A stretch of 64,000 bases of DNA from Ganoderma boninense (GCA_002900995.3 CM035310.1:897176-961175); one strand, 5' to 3'. Positions 45,324 to 57,558 are shown, counted from the first letter of the stretch. Notes: generated by a model not told the origin, from the sequence alone. Program-made: numbers and translations.

Positions 45324-47614
45324 ATGTTGCGTCTCGCCGCAACCTTTGGCTTCCTGCTCGTGTCCCTCATACGAGGGATTGCAGCAGATACTTGGTGAGT
45401 GGTTCGGATTCCTATCCTAGCGTTCAGTCGTTCTTTGGAATCCGCATCTGTGGAAGTTAGGCTCAGAGCCGTTGGGCTCAAGGCTGACAAGTGCATTGCT
45501 GGGCAGCCCACGAATGTCTATCCAGAGTTAATAAAGCGGCGTGAAACGTTGTCGAAGACTTGACATCTCGCCCCACCGAGCATACTCACATTACCGCCGT
45601 GGCCTAGAGCCAGGCGACCTTGTGCAGCACCCGTGCTTCGAGGCGCATCCGTTCGCCGACAGTCTCACGGAATCGGCAACCTGACAGCGCGCATACGAAG
45701 TGGTGAGAACCACTGCGAGCGCAGCTGCGCCAATCCTCTGTATCTGTCGCTAGTCGTGTTCTCTTCAGAACGGGCGGACTTCATCGACTCACCTCATCTA
45801 CTACAGGTGCGGCAAGAACTACGAAGCTGGCGAGCCCGTTATACCACCAGGCGGCCAATTCCCCACCCCAGCCCCCTCCTCGGACCCGCTCCTCGCCTTC
45901 AGCTGCTCCCCAGCCATCAAGCCGTACCTCCCCTCCGACGCGTCCACAACCCAGACCTTCCTGATCGACGCGCCCGTAGTGTACTCACACATCGCGGGCG
46001 CCGCGCCCATCACCCTGCCCACGCGCTCCTCCGCCAGCCCGCTAGAAGTTGCTGTGTCCGTCAATGGGAAGACACTCGCTCGGGGTTCGCTCGCCCCCAA
46101 CGCGTCCACGACCCTCTCGTTCTCCTTGAAAGACCTCAGCCCACAGACTGCACTGTACGACGTGCAGTGCACTGCGCGGTACGGCTCGAGTGCGACGTAC
46201 ACCGCGGCGGCGCAGCTAGCGTACCTCCCCGATCCCCCTGCGGGGCGGTCAGTGACGAAAATGGACCGGCGGACTGGCGCGCTACTCGCGCAGCCGGCGA
46301 GCGGGAAGGGCGGGAGCTACGAGACGGTGTTCCCGGTCGGGTTTTATACCAGTTTTGATTACCTGACTGCGAACTTGTCGACGATCGACGAGATTGCTGC
46401 TCAGGGCTACACAGTGGTAAGCGGCCGTGTTGGAAGTCTGGGATCTGGGTCTTTACTTACTCAGCGTGGTGCAGATTCACCCTATTCCACCGTACAGCAA
46501 CCTTACCGCGCTGTCTGCGGTGGTCGAGCGCATGGAGAAGGTCGGCATCTACTTGATGTACGACATGCGCTGGTACGCCACTCGCCTCGCGCTGTGTGAT
46601 CTGATTCCAGCGACCTAACTTCGCGCCCGCGCCTCGCAGGACGTACCAGAACACGACCGCCGTCGCCGACGAGGTGAACAACATAAAAAACAGCCCCGCG
46701 CTCCTGCTCTGGTACACGGGCGACGAGCCGGACGGCACCTCCGACCCGTTCAACGCGACGACGACCGCGTACGACCTCATCAACGCCCTCGACGGCTACC
46801 ACCCCGTCTCGCTCGTCCTCAACTGCGAGAACTACTACTGGCCCGAGTACTCCGCCGGCGCGGACATCGTCATGCAGGACACCTACCCCATCGGCATCAA
46901 CGCGACCTGGTCCGTCCGCTGGGTACGCCTCCTCCCCTCCCCTCCCCTCTCCTCCCGACGTTGTTTGCTCTCCCGCACAGCGACTGACCCATCCCCGTTC
47001 CCCCCACACTGCAGAACACGTCGTGCACCCCGGACTTCGGCGACTGCGGGTGCGACAACTGCGTCGGCGCGCTCGCGGACATCGCCACGCGCATGGACTC
47101 CTTCGCCGCGCGGCGGCTTGCCTCGGGCTGGGCGCGCACCAAGGCGCTCTGGACGGTCCCGCAGGGTTTTGGGGCGTCCGAGTACTGGAGCCGCGTGCCC
47201 ACCGGCCGCGAGTTCGTCGTCGAGACCGCGCTCGCGATCAACCACGACGCGCGCGGCTCCGTCTCGTGGGACGCCCCCGCCCCCGCGGACATCACGGCGG
47301 CCGGGGCGGCGCTGTCGCGCGCGCTCGCGGGCGAGATGAAGGCGTTCATTCTGAGTCCGCGGGCGAGCTTCGCGCATGCGTTGAGCGATGGCGTGGACGT
47401 GGGCTTGTGGACGGTGGGGGGCGAGACGCTCGTGCTCGCGACGAACATGGAGTATGTGCCGAGGGAGTTCGACTTGGGCGCGGTGCCTGGCGTCGCGGAG
47501 AGGACGCTGTTTGGGACGAGGCAGGTGTTTGACGGCGGGGCGCGCATGAAGGGGCTCCGTACGATTGAGCTGGACAGCACGGGTACTGGGGCGTTCATCG
47601 TTGGGCGCCATTGA
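45324..47614 (+). CDS. Secreted TIM-barrel glycosidase-like protein
   Basis: Inferred structure is join(45324..45394,45807..46416,46475..46572,46640..46922,47015..47614), 553 aa, all phases consistent. The first intron is 412 nt and could hide a small exon. A signal peptide (MLRLAATFGFLLVSLIRGIA) leads into a beta-rich N-terminal domain (CGKNYEAGE to about residue 190). A (beta/alpha)8-like segment follows (GFYTSFDYL, TIDEIAAQGYTVVIHP, YLMYDMRW, LLLWYTGDEPDG, ADIVMQDTYPIG), then a beta domain with Cys-rich NTSCTPDFGDCGCDNC. The Glu in GDEPDG lies at the end of a predicted barrel strand, like the acid/base of clan GH-A enzymes. I recognise the fold pattern, not a numbered family, and the substrate is unknown. 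The relic at 27.4-28.7 kb is its paralog. Confidence 0.75.
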
Positions 47615-47894
47615 ACCCGCTGAAGATGGAGATGGAGCGACTTCTTTGGTGTATTGGTGTAGCACACGTTGTAAGCTCCTCTCGCAGTGGTTCGTATCCC
47701 GGTCGCCGCTCTCTTACAGTGATCAAAGAGGTACACTGGGTACTGTAACACAATGACCGCGTTGTGATTTCCATGTCATCGAAACCATGACGCCGAGGGA
47801 ATGCACGTGCCACGCCCGAGAGTGCTGCGTTCACTGCGGCCAAATGTTCGTGGCGATCACTCTGGTCTCTCTCTCTCAGTCTGCCACCACAAAA

Positions 47895-48143
47895 ATGGAC
47901 CCAGAGCCAGAAGCTCGTTCTATCGCCGACTTCCCAGACATCATCCACCACGTAGTGTCTTATCTCGACCCAGGACGACCACGCCTGAGTTATAGCGCGT
48001 CCAAGTCGGCCCGCCAATCTCTCGCTCGGTTGGCCAGGACCTGCAGGAGCTTTTCCCATCCTGCTCTGAAAATAGGTACATTGCCCCTCCGGGCGGACCT
48101 GGCCACTGTTGTGGGGCAGGTTTATAGACATTTCAATCTATAG
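47895..48143 (+). pseudogene. Truncated F-box gene, N-terminal part only
   Basis: Begins ATGGACCCAGAG and encodes RSIADFPDIIHHVVSYLDPGR followed by ARLARTCRSFSHPALK, a clear F-box of the same subfamily as the genes at 24.3, 39.6 and 41.9 kb. Homology stops at about 48,075. The frame then reads unrelated residues to a TAG at 48,141-48,143. There is no exon 2 downstream. The breakpoint lies at the left edge of the right-hand gene block. Confidence 0.8.
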
Positions 48144-48506
48144 TCACAAGGAAGAGGCCGCGAGGGGGGAGGGGAGGACGGTGGAGGAAGTATTAAATGG
48201 GTGACATACACGGGGACGGGGACGCGAATGTGTGAGATTGGGACTCGGACCTCATGGGAACATAGTACAGGAACAACGGTATGATTTACGAACAGACAGA
48301 TACACAGAAGGTCGGGACGTGTAGATTGTCAAGAGTGGATAAGATCTGAAATGGCGCGGCACGACAAGGAGAGGGGAGGTTACCACACCGTGTGGTTCAG
48401 AATACAGAAAGCAGCACAACTAACAAGCATCAAGATAACGGTGAAGCCGAGGCAATACGCAAAACAGGAGCGGACTGTGCACACGAAGGGGGGTCGCAGC
48501 GAAGGA
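48144..48506. other. Spacer left of the right-hand block
   Basis: No gene recognised. It contains purine-rich runs on the plus strand (about 48,148-48,190) and would include the 3' untranslated region of the reverse-strand ribonucleotide reductase gene. Confidence 0.5.
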
Positions 48507-51291
48507 TTACGCGTCGCAAGGGCAGGATACGCGTTCGTTGGAAACTGGAGTTGTAACCAGGACAGATGTGGAGGGCTCACCCTTCGGCGAGATACGACGA
48601 GCGCCGAAAGGCTGGGGATTGGACGCAGGCTTGCTACGTACGTAGTAAGCACCTGTCTTGAGCCCAGACCTCCACGCGTGGAGTTGTATATCCATCTGGA
48701 GTACACCGTCAGCATCGGCTGCGAAGAGTGCAGGGATAAAGCGCACCAAAAGTTTGGAGGTGGGTGACGCGACGAATAAGGTAAGAGACTGGCTTTGATC
48801 GATAAAAGGTCCACGGTCTGCGGCAAGATCGACCAGTTCAATAGGATCAATCTCGAAAGCGGTTCTGAAAACCGCTTTGACGTCGTCCGGGATCCCCTGG
48901 ATGGCTTGAACAGAACCTGCGGATCGGGTTACACGGCGGAAAGAGGATAAAGCGTGGTGAAGGAATACCATGAGACGCGAGAAGGCGGGCGCAGAGGTCG
49001 TCGTCCCACAGACCGCGCTTACGGAGCGCAGTGACGAGAGGCCTAGAGACCTCGTTAAAGTTACCACTGAGGAGGCGGAATTGCACAACGTTGCTACACG
49101 AGCGGCAAATGCGGAATGAGAGGATGTGCGTATGAGCCAGAAGAGCGAGCGAACCTTAGGTACGGGTCCACGCCCTCAGAGTTTCCAAAAAGTTGAGCAG
49201 TAGATGCGGTTGGCATCTGGGCTGTCAGGACGGAGTTCCGGAGGCCGGTGCGCTTGATGCGGTCGCGCAGCGCATCAAAGTCGTACTGATCTGAAGTGTC
49301 TGCACTCCACATATCCACTTGCAAGACACCCTGCTCTGCCGGAGACCCAACCCACGCATCATACGGCCCATAACGTTCAGCCAGCTCGCTGCTGCACTCG
49401 AGAGAAGCGTGGTAAATTGTCTCGAATATGCGGCGGCTTAGAGCACGGGCCTCCGGGGAGGTGAAAGGGAGTTCGGCATAACCGAAAACGTCGGCGAGAC
49501 CCTGTACACCAAGTCCGACGGACCGCGAGCGGTAGGCGGAGACGGCGGTATCGGGAGTGGGATATTCCGCCAAGTCGATGACGCGATCCAAGGCGCGGAT
49601 GGCGATCTTTGCAACACGATGTAGTTCCGCGTAGTCGAAGGTCCCATCGGGTCGCAGATACCTAGGAAGGCAGAGTGACGCCAAGTTGCAGACCGCAGTT
49701 TCAACCACCGAGGAGTATTGTACGATCTCCGTGCACAGATTGGAGGACTTGATGATACCAAGATTCATTTGGTTGTTCTTACCTGAGAGGCGGTAAGCGG
49801 ATTAACAGGACGAGGGGCGAGAAGACGCGCACCGTTCACGTTGTCAGCGTACATTATAAAGGGCGAGCCGGTCTCGCGCATGGCATCCGCGATGGTCTCC
49901 CAGAGGGCCCTGGCGCGAATGGTGGCCACAGCAACCCCGCAGCGCTCATACTCCGTATATGCTGCCTCGAAAGTCTTGCTATACAGCTCTGTCAATGCGC
50001 CGACGTCAACGGGATCGAACAAGCTCCACATCCCATCTTGTTCAAGACGCTGCATGCTAGAGGACACAAGAGCGAGAACCACGTAAGCCCGCGAAAAGTG
50101 GGAGCACATAGGAGAGAAGATCGCACAACAAATGAGGGACCCAGAGTGCGGGAAAGATGTTGTGGAATCGATAACCAGACGCGGCACGCGTGGTGCGGCA
50201 GAGGACAAAACTGCGAACATCCGCGTGCCAGATAGGCAGGTATGCAGCGGCGGACGACGACCGGTGCCGGCTAGACCGTGACCAATACGACGCAAGGGAA
50301 TCATAGACCTTAAGCAGTGGCATCAGACCCGGGTGACCCCCGATACGCGCGCTCCTAGGGAGAAAGGGCGGTTAGAGGATGACCGGCGAGAATAAGGCTG
50401 CCAAGCGGACCTTGTAGCAGGAACATCGCCGACACTGAGGCCGACGCCACCATCGGAGGACCACAAGGACGATAGTGCAGAGAAACTGGGGACAGCAGCT
50501 GTCGCGTCGAAAGCGAAGGGTTCGTAGATATAGCAGGAAGCGAAATGGCGACGCGAGAGTCCACCGTTCCACAGGGTCGGGGACGCAAACGAAATTTTCC
50601 TCGCCGAGAGAAGCTCATATGTGTCGAGGACGTCGTCCAAACAGTGCCCGTGTATTCCGAGGGCGACGCGCATGAAGAGGAACTGGAGCCTCTCCAACAA
50701 CACCCGACCGTCCTTCATGAGGTAGGACTTCTCAAAGGTCTGGAAGGCTCGGCTGGTAACGTCAAGCAGGGAAGATGACCTGTCGTGAGGGTAAACATAC
50801 TACGTGAAATCAAAGTCGCGCTTGTGCATAATAGCAGCATCAAGCGCGTCGGCGTTCTCACGGACGACCGCTAGAAGGGTGTCCGTAAAAACGGGAGGGG
50901 TGACTGGGAGAACGGTAAACACGGGAAATATTGAACGAACAGGCCACACACCGTTCTCGTAAGAAAGGACCCATGAACTGAAACATTTCGGCACCCGCTT
51001 GTGATGGTAACACGCATAGACGCGGCCGGCGAGGAGTGAATAGTCCGGGTGCCTAGCAGAGAAGGTGGAGACGATCTCGGCGAGGAAAATCTGTCGAAAC
51101 TGAGTAGGCATGTCGGAGCTGGTAGGTAAGATACCTACGAGAAATGTCTCCGCCGGCATCGTATCGGCGGGCAGGCGGGCCTGTAAATTCGCAACAATCC
51201 TAGAAAGGTGTGCTGATGAGAACGACGTGCGAGACAGTAACGATGTGCGACGTACTCCCGAACCACGGTGACACCTATCTCCAAACCCCAC
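48507..51291 (-). CDS. Divergent ribonucleotide reductase large subunit
   Basis: The enzyme reduces ribonucleotides to deoxyribonucleotides for DNA synthesis, together with a small radical-bearing subunit. Inferred exons: 48507-48695, 48747-48916, 48969-49093, 49155-49782, 49833-50056, 50127-50354, 50411-50752, 50804 to about 51291. All resolved joins keep phase; introns are 50-70 nt. The first exon and start codon are not settled. About 800 residues, a normal length. It has an ATP-cone-like N-terminus (AHLSRIV, HPDYSLLAGRVY), FASCY with the first active-site Cys, GGVGLSV, LWVPHLF, EQDGMWSLFDP, SNLCTEI with the thiyl Cys and Glu, AVCNLASL with the second active-site Cys, RSVGLGVQGLADVF, QMPTASTAQ, DRGPFIDQSQSL, WRSGLKTGAYYVR and a C-terminal SCPCDA. 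Catalytic residues are kept, yet the rest is unusually diverged for this conserved enzyme. No small subunit is seen nearby. Confidence 0.9.
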
Positions 51292-51599
51292 GAGAGCTGC
51301 AGGACCAGTTAGTTAAGAAGGACGCAAGGGGACTGGAGCCTTATGGATTGCAAGTGCAGTTCCACCTGAGTCCCGAAGTCGGTCAGTGATGAAGGGGATT
51401 GTGTACCGGTGCACAGACCTTCCGGGCATCGAAACGTTGCATGCGTCTAAGACAAAGGGCGCTGAGCAGCATATACATCGAAAACAGATTACACGGGAAC
51501 GAACCCATCTAAACAGGGAATGTCAGGGCAAGTAAGGGCGGTCTAGCCGGAGGAGCCAACTCACCCCGCTTTAAGATTATAGTCGCTTGGCGCGTTATA

Positions 51600-52972
51600 A
51601 CCTGAGACATTGGGTAGCACAGTGGGGGGGTGGTGAGAGCAAGAGGCTAGCGTATGTCAGTAGGGGAAGTTCCTTAGGGATGGGTATTGTGACGAGCACG
51701 ACGGCTTTAAATGGGGCGAGGGGTGTGGTGACGAGCGCGCAAGGTATCGTTGCTCTGGAACACACAGAATGTTAGTGGACCGAAGGACCGGAGGTTGTGG
51801 GGTGACAACGCGTCGTACTCGGAGGTAGGAAACGTCGCGACAAAGCATCACGAAGGGCTATATGTGGCGATCAGATGGGTGGTAGGGACGGGCTGGGTTC
51901 AAAAACACAAATGGGAGGTTGCGGAAACTTGAAGGTACAGAGCCATGGTAGTGGGGTAAGCATGGGTATGGGCGTCGATACCTCGTGACACCCCGGAGGT
52001 GCGGGGGCGGGTGCATTTCGGGAATGCGCGTGGTCCACGGTAGCCGAGAGAGCCGCGAGAGGAATGCGTGCAACGTGGACTACAAGGACGTCAGGTAGGG
52101 AGAGATGGGCCATCGCGAGGGACAGAGAGGCAAGAAGGCGTGAATGCAGAAGAGACTGGGCCCATGTGGAGCACACAGAGGGAGACCGAACCCTGCATGG
52201 GTACATAGTTGAGTGCGCTGGGCGCGCCGCTGAGTACATACACGCGTTACGGAAGTTGTACATGTGGAACTTGTACGGCACTCGAAAATGGAAATACACG
52301 GGGCGCAAGGAAATTACAGTGAGAACAATGCTAGTTGTCAGATGAGTTGTCATCGATCAGATTGTACGTGAGGTGGCTGCGAGGTTGTCAGAGGAACGTA
52401 GTGGCAAGCAGGGGATGGGAGAGACAGACGTACGAACGGACCAACAAATCGATGAATGTACGTTCGCCCGAGGATACATTCGTGAGACGCATCATATCCC
52501 CGGCCACGTGCCGCAGGATTATGACGTGGCCGCGGACAGTTAAACCCCATAAGTTTTGAATTGTCTGATTAACGGCCGTGGTGGAGAAGCACTTGGAGGT
52601 CAGAATGGAGTAGTGGTTTGTGAGGGGGAAGGTCGGGTCGGTCGGGAAGGTCGATATGCGGGCTCGAGTGTAGCCTCTAGTGTACCATCTCCTTGTTTGA
52701 ATGTCTTCTGGCCATATATCAGAACCAGGTTCCTCCGAAAAAGGGCTGTCAGCCGGGATCCGGACTAGACGAGGCCGACCGCCTCTCATGGGGTACAAGA
52801 GGCCAATGATGTGGCGGTTGATGGCACCCTGAGACACGAACGGATATCTGGTGAGAGGTTCCAAAGGAGAGCAGGGTGACGTACTGTCCCGACCCTTCGA
52901 AGGACCTGGCGATTCCACCGTGTTATCGCAGGCAGGTCGGAGCGCCTTCGCTCGTATCGCATCCTAGCCATG
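51600..52972 (-). CDS. Unknown multi-exon gene (approximate limits)
   Basis: Reverse-strand reading from an ATG at 52,970-52,972 gives MARMRYERRRSDLPAITR, then, past at least one intron, GAINRHIIGLLYPMRGGRPR with LVRIPADSPF, and further on NLWGLTVRGHVIILRHVAGD with LTNVSSGERTFIDLLVR. This has a protein-like composition and codon pattern. I could not join the exons with certainty or name a family. The stop is unresolved; the lower limit is set by the end of open frames. It lies upstream of the ribonucleotide reductase gene on the same strand. Confidence 0.35.
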
Positions 52973-53698
52973 TTCACGCGACCGTTAGATGTATGACTCA
53001 AATGGGGTCTCCGGAGTGAGCTGAGGGACGATCAATGTGGGTGAGGAGAAGTAAAGGAGTTGGACGAACGGGAAGTGCTTCACCTAGTCGTTCACCTGGT
53101 TCTGCCTTGTAGATCGCCCGGTGTGGGACAGGTTATGTATAGATTGCCTACGGGATCGGGAAGGGCGCTGCATCGCATAGGATGGACTGGGCATCGTGAG
53201 ACGGGAGGTAAGAAGGAACCGTTAGTGGCGTGGAGCTGGAGACGATCGGGGAGGAGGGGAGGGCAACCGGGGAACTATTGCGAACGCGAATTGTACATTG
53301 AGGACAGGCAGAGTCAGGGGCACAGGCGGGCTTATCAGCCGATGGTTGAGTACGTGGTTCATCGGTGCACAGCGAGCTCGGAGTTGGGAAACAGTTGCAA
53401 CACCGAGTACGGCCGTTACTATGTGAACGACCAGGAGGCCGGTCGTGAGCGGGAATTTCGTTAAGTGCACGCGTGGATGCAATGGATCACGGATGTCAAT
53501 GTGGACGGTGTAGTGTCATGGGACGTAGGTACCGCTTGTCTCTCTTGCTCTGTATCCGGTGCAGTAGCTGATACGTGAACAGGTTCTATATAAGAGGAGC
53601 CGGAAGCTCCAGAAAATGTGTAGGCGATCACCTTCGTGGCCGTCCCCTCGAAGGTAGACTCGGTATCAACGCTGTGAAGAAACACCGCAAGCATCAGC

Positions 53699-55796
53699 AT
53701 GGACGCCGCCGAGGACCTGCTCGCAAAATACAAGAAACATCCCTTCGCGAAGGGCCTATTGCCTTTCCAGTCCAGTGTGGCAGCGTTGGGGACGCCAGAG
53801 TCGAAGGTTTTTGCGAGGCAGGAAGGCCGGCAACGTTGGGTGGTTAGTACTCCGTCGCCGGTGGTACTACGGTGCTCTCGTTAACGTATAGGCAAGATTT
53901 GTGACAAGGCGACGGGACTCCCGGCTCTGTTCAGTCATGCAGCCGTTTTCGCGGAAGCTGACCCCATGGAGACTGGAAACTTTGTCCCGCCGGACGAAAC
54001 GATACCGTCAGGCATCGACCCGAGGAACGTGTACGTATTGGCTTTGTACTTTTCGGAGGCAGACAGGCTGACAGCATTGTAGGCAACGTCGCGCGAACAT
54101 CCGCTGCTTCTATACCTACATATTGGACACGTTCCAGGACATAAGCCTGTATGAAGGACAATGGGTGAGTCGGAATGCGATGGACCTGATAGTCTTCTAA
54201 CAGAACAACAGAGCCTAGACGATTACATCAGCGGCATTCCGGGATTCAACCCGAGGACCCTGCCACGTCGTGCGTACCTATCGGGGCAAGATGTGCGGTA
54301 CAGGGGCAGGTTCTGGATGCAGACCCCCATGTTCCTGCGCAAAGGTGCACAGACGGACCCTTCGGGGGCCACAGCTCATCTGCATCCTTGGGTCATCGAC
54401 GCCGACAGGCAATCGAAGGGGTTTCGCGGGAATCCAGATAGACTGAGAGTGTGGGTCAAGGACGGCGACGACGTAGTGCCTATCTCCGAACGTGAACCGG
54501 GGACCCTGCAGCGCGGGGATATCCTGGGGGTATCGTTCACAGTGACGTACCATATCACCAACTCCAATTGGTTCCCTCAATTTCACCCGGCCGACATAGC
54601 GGTCCTGAAGGCCGGCGACGGAGAAATAACAGACTATAGTGCGCCCGCGATTGACCTTTATAGCCGGCCGCCGCCGAGTTTCGGAGGAGTGGCAGACCAT
54701 GACAGTAAGTACGGGGTGTATTGGAGTGAGGGGATCACGAGCTAACCGTTCGACCCTAGGTCGTGAAGCCGAGGAGGAAGCATCTGGTTCGCGTGGGGCT
54801 ATGGAAGGGGCGCGCGGAGCCACCAGCGGCGTTTCTGCGATGGAGGATGTCGTGGAGGAGGCGACCGGGTTGACACTGGAAGGAGGTGGGTCGGAGCATC
54901 GTCAGGAGCGTATGGACGTGGACGAGGCTGGGGCACCGGTGGGTGGGGGTTCCTCTGATACGTTAGGATCCTCGTCGGGGATGCCAAAGGGTGGCAATGA
55001 AGGTGACGGTTACCGGCGCATCACGACATGACATCTACTAACCAGGGTTCGCAGGTTTCGAGCTGTTGGGTTCGGAAGGCGACGGTGGGGAGAACGAGGA
55101 TGATGAATTTGTCGACGTGGTGCCTCAACTGGAAGACGCCCCCATGCTCCGGTCCGGGAGCGGCAGGTCCGGGCGGTCGGGACGGAGGCGGTTGTAAAGA
55201 AGGGTATGGGATGCATCGCCCCTTGAAGAGACTGTTAGTATTCGGCGTGTTGAAGCAGGCCCTGAGTCGTTAGAAGACTCGCCGTATGAAACTGTGGCGT
55301 TGAGGTTATATGTATATGCGATAAGCCTTTGAAGTGGAGTGATAGGTATTGAGGGAGCCTGCTTGGTCCTTCGGGAAGGTAGACGGCTTAGCGATGAGGT
55401 GAATACAGTTCGGAAATTTGCGCTCAAAGGCAGGGAAAGGAAGGGACACGGGTAAGACGATGGGATGCAAACCGATGGGTGAGCACAGGAGAGGATACAG
55501 GAGACTTGATAGTGGGGGCGGAGCAACTGCGAACGTTGTGGTTTCAGAAGATGAAGGCGCGCAGAGGTATCGCGCAGGCGAGGGACAAATACGAGACGAA
55601 ACCGGCAGTTGTATTTGCTCAGTGCAAGAAAGTACATTCTAGGAAACTATGGCAAGGCAAGAATGAGAAGGTCAGAGGAGCAGATCCGAGCGTGACAGAG
55701 TATAGGGCAGCGATGGAACGGATGAGTTGCGATGAGAAGCGGAACGACAAGAAAAGCGGGGGCGTAGGGCGACGAGGCGCCGCTCGCCAGAGATAA
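53699..55796 (+). CDS. Unknown multi-exon protein with acidic linker and basic tail
   Basis: Starts at ATG 53,699 (MDAAEDLLAKYKKHPF). Readable joins include RNV/QRRANIR with phase 2, EGQW/SLDDY with phase 0 (acceptor ACAACAG at about 54,210), HD/SREAEEE with phase 1 (GTAAGT donor at about 54,704) and EG/FELLG. A beta-rich middle part (FWMQTPMFLRKG, RVWVKDGDDV, RGDILGVSFTVTYHIT, FHPADIAVL) is followed by an acidic, disordered stretch (REAEEEASG to QLEDAPM) and basic SGRSGRSGRRR. The gene appears to go on through small exons to a Lys/Arg-rich end (KMKARRGIAQARDKYETKP) with TAA at 55,794-55,796. I do not recognise the family. The beta-rich core plus acidic linker could fit a nucleic-acid-binding protein, but that is a guess. 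It converges on the Zn2Cys6 gene. Confidence 0.55.
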
Positions 55797-57477
55797 AATG
55801 CACCGAGGACTCAAGACTTGGCGACATCAGAAACGGGAATGCGACTCGACATGTATCAACCGGGAGCTGTATGCACGCTTGTGAAGTCCTATGGTGGCAC
55901 ATCGGCTCGAGGGATGCAGCAGATACCTTCAATGCAGGTACGAGTGAAGACGAGAATCGAACGTATCACGTACAACATGCATATCCGCATCGATAACAGA
56001 GCCCACGTCGCCAGCAGGTGCCGAAGGGGCCGCAGGAAACACAGAGGGTTGCACAGCTGGGGGGCCAGCATACGGGAGACTTGAGGACCCTTCAGGATCC
56101 GGGTGTACTCCGGCAGGTGGGTAAGACGGACGTGGCGGAAAAGACGGTAACGTCGGAATAACCGGCACAGATGGCATCCAACTAGTCAAGGCGGGCTGCC
56201 GATACCCGAGCGAGATGAAAACAGGGATCAGCAGAGAAGGAAATGTGCAGTTCATAAAAACGCACCATGTGCGGGGCGTGGATGCCGTGGCCGAGGGCCG
56301 TGAAGTCATGGGGGGACTGATGAGGATTCCTGTCGTCGCCCAGAAGTCTCCAGGCACTGTTTGCACGAAGGGCTTCGACGAGGAAGGTGTGGGGAATAGA
56401 AGTCAGCTAGGCAAATGGGGAGGAACAGGTACAACATACTGAGCGATACCGGCACCTGGGGTGGGAGGCGAGGCACCCAGTCTGAAGGAGGCCGAGAATC
56501 GGATGGCCTCGAAGTGATAGAACTGCATTGCAACGCGTTCATGGTGGAAGACGGCATAGACGGTGGGTGGTCTGATGCAGTGGGTGGTCGACCACCTAGG
56601 CGGGTCGACCCGGGCACGAATTGCGATTGCGGAAGCTGCGACCCGAAGATAGTATCGTCGCGGAAAGGTCGGAAAGGCGATTCAGAGGAGGAGAGAGCCG
56701 TCCCGTGGCTCGTGGCATTGTGGGCGGAAGCGGTTGCAAGACATAAGGAAGGAACACCTCCGGGTGCTACGTACCCCTTGTTCCCAGACCAGTCGCGAGG
56801 AGGATTGTAGTCAGTTGAAGGAATGTGAGAGGCGGGTGAGATGTGGTCTACGCGATCTAGTGGATCTGGTCCGCCGTCACTTGCTGTATAGTCGAGGGCA
56901 TGGGAAAGTTCGGAGGTGTACGGACGCGGGATAGCATGGACCGTAGGTCCCCCTTGGAACGGCGACGGAACCGGAGGGTGCGCGATCTGGGAAACCGGAC
57001 GGGTGCAAGTCACGGGTAATGGGGACAGGCTCGCGCGAGGGGTGGAATCACCTCCAGAGTCGAAGGAGGAGGAATGGTCTGAGACCTCGGGGGCTAGAGC
57101 GGATTCGGGAGGCGGGAAAGGACTGCCGTCGGTAGTGTAGCACACCTAAAGAGCGTTAGCGAAGAACGATGGGTGCGATCCACGCCGGTCGGACGTACCT
57201 TCTTCTGCTCCGGCGGGTTTGGGAGATCGACGAAGTCGTCGACCTCGGAGCCGCCGTGCGTTCGCTTCAGCGGGTAGCGTCTGGCCTAAGGCTGAACACG
57301 GCTCAAACCGCGGTTGATCCGGAGCCGTGACTGCAGTTAACAGCCCTCCGAAAGGCGTGATCCAGAGCCGCAGCTTAACTGCACCGCAGTTAATTATTAA
57401 CCGCAGTTCAGTTAATACATAAACCGCAGTTCAATACATTAACCGCAGGACTTATTAACAGTTATTAATATAGTGTT

Positions 57478-57558
57478 GTTCCAACCGGGAATTGAACCAA
57501 GGACCTCAGGGCTTTGCATTCATTCGACCAGGCGTACTAACCACTATACCAATTGACC
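57478..57558 (-). other. tRNA-like sequence inside the MITE
   Basis: Reverse strand carries an A-box-like TGGTATAGTGGTTAGTAC and a B-box-like GGTTCAATTCCC at tRNA spacing, and a short D-stem (GTA/TAC). The acceptor and anticodon stems pair poorly. I read it as tRNA-derived, not as a working tRNA gene. Confidence 0.5.

Larger units (their letters stand above)
41760..46700 (+). repeat. Segmental duplication unit 2 (F-box/LRR plus glycosidase)
   Basis: Counterpart of 24,200-28,722 in the same order and orientation. The end coordinate marks where unit 1 loses homology (after NNIKNSPAL in the glycosidase). Unit 2 is the intact version for the glycosidase. Confidence 0.8.
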
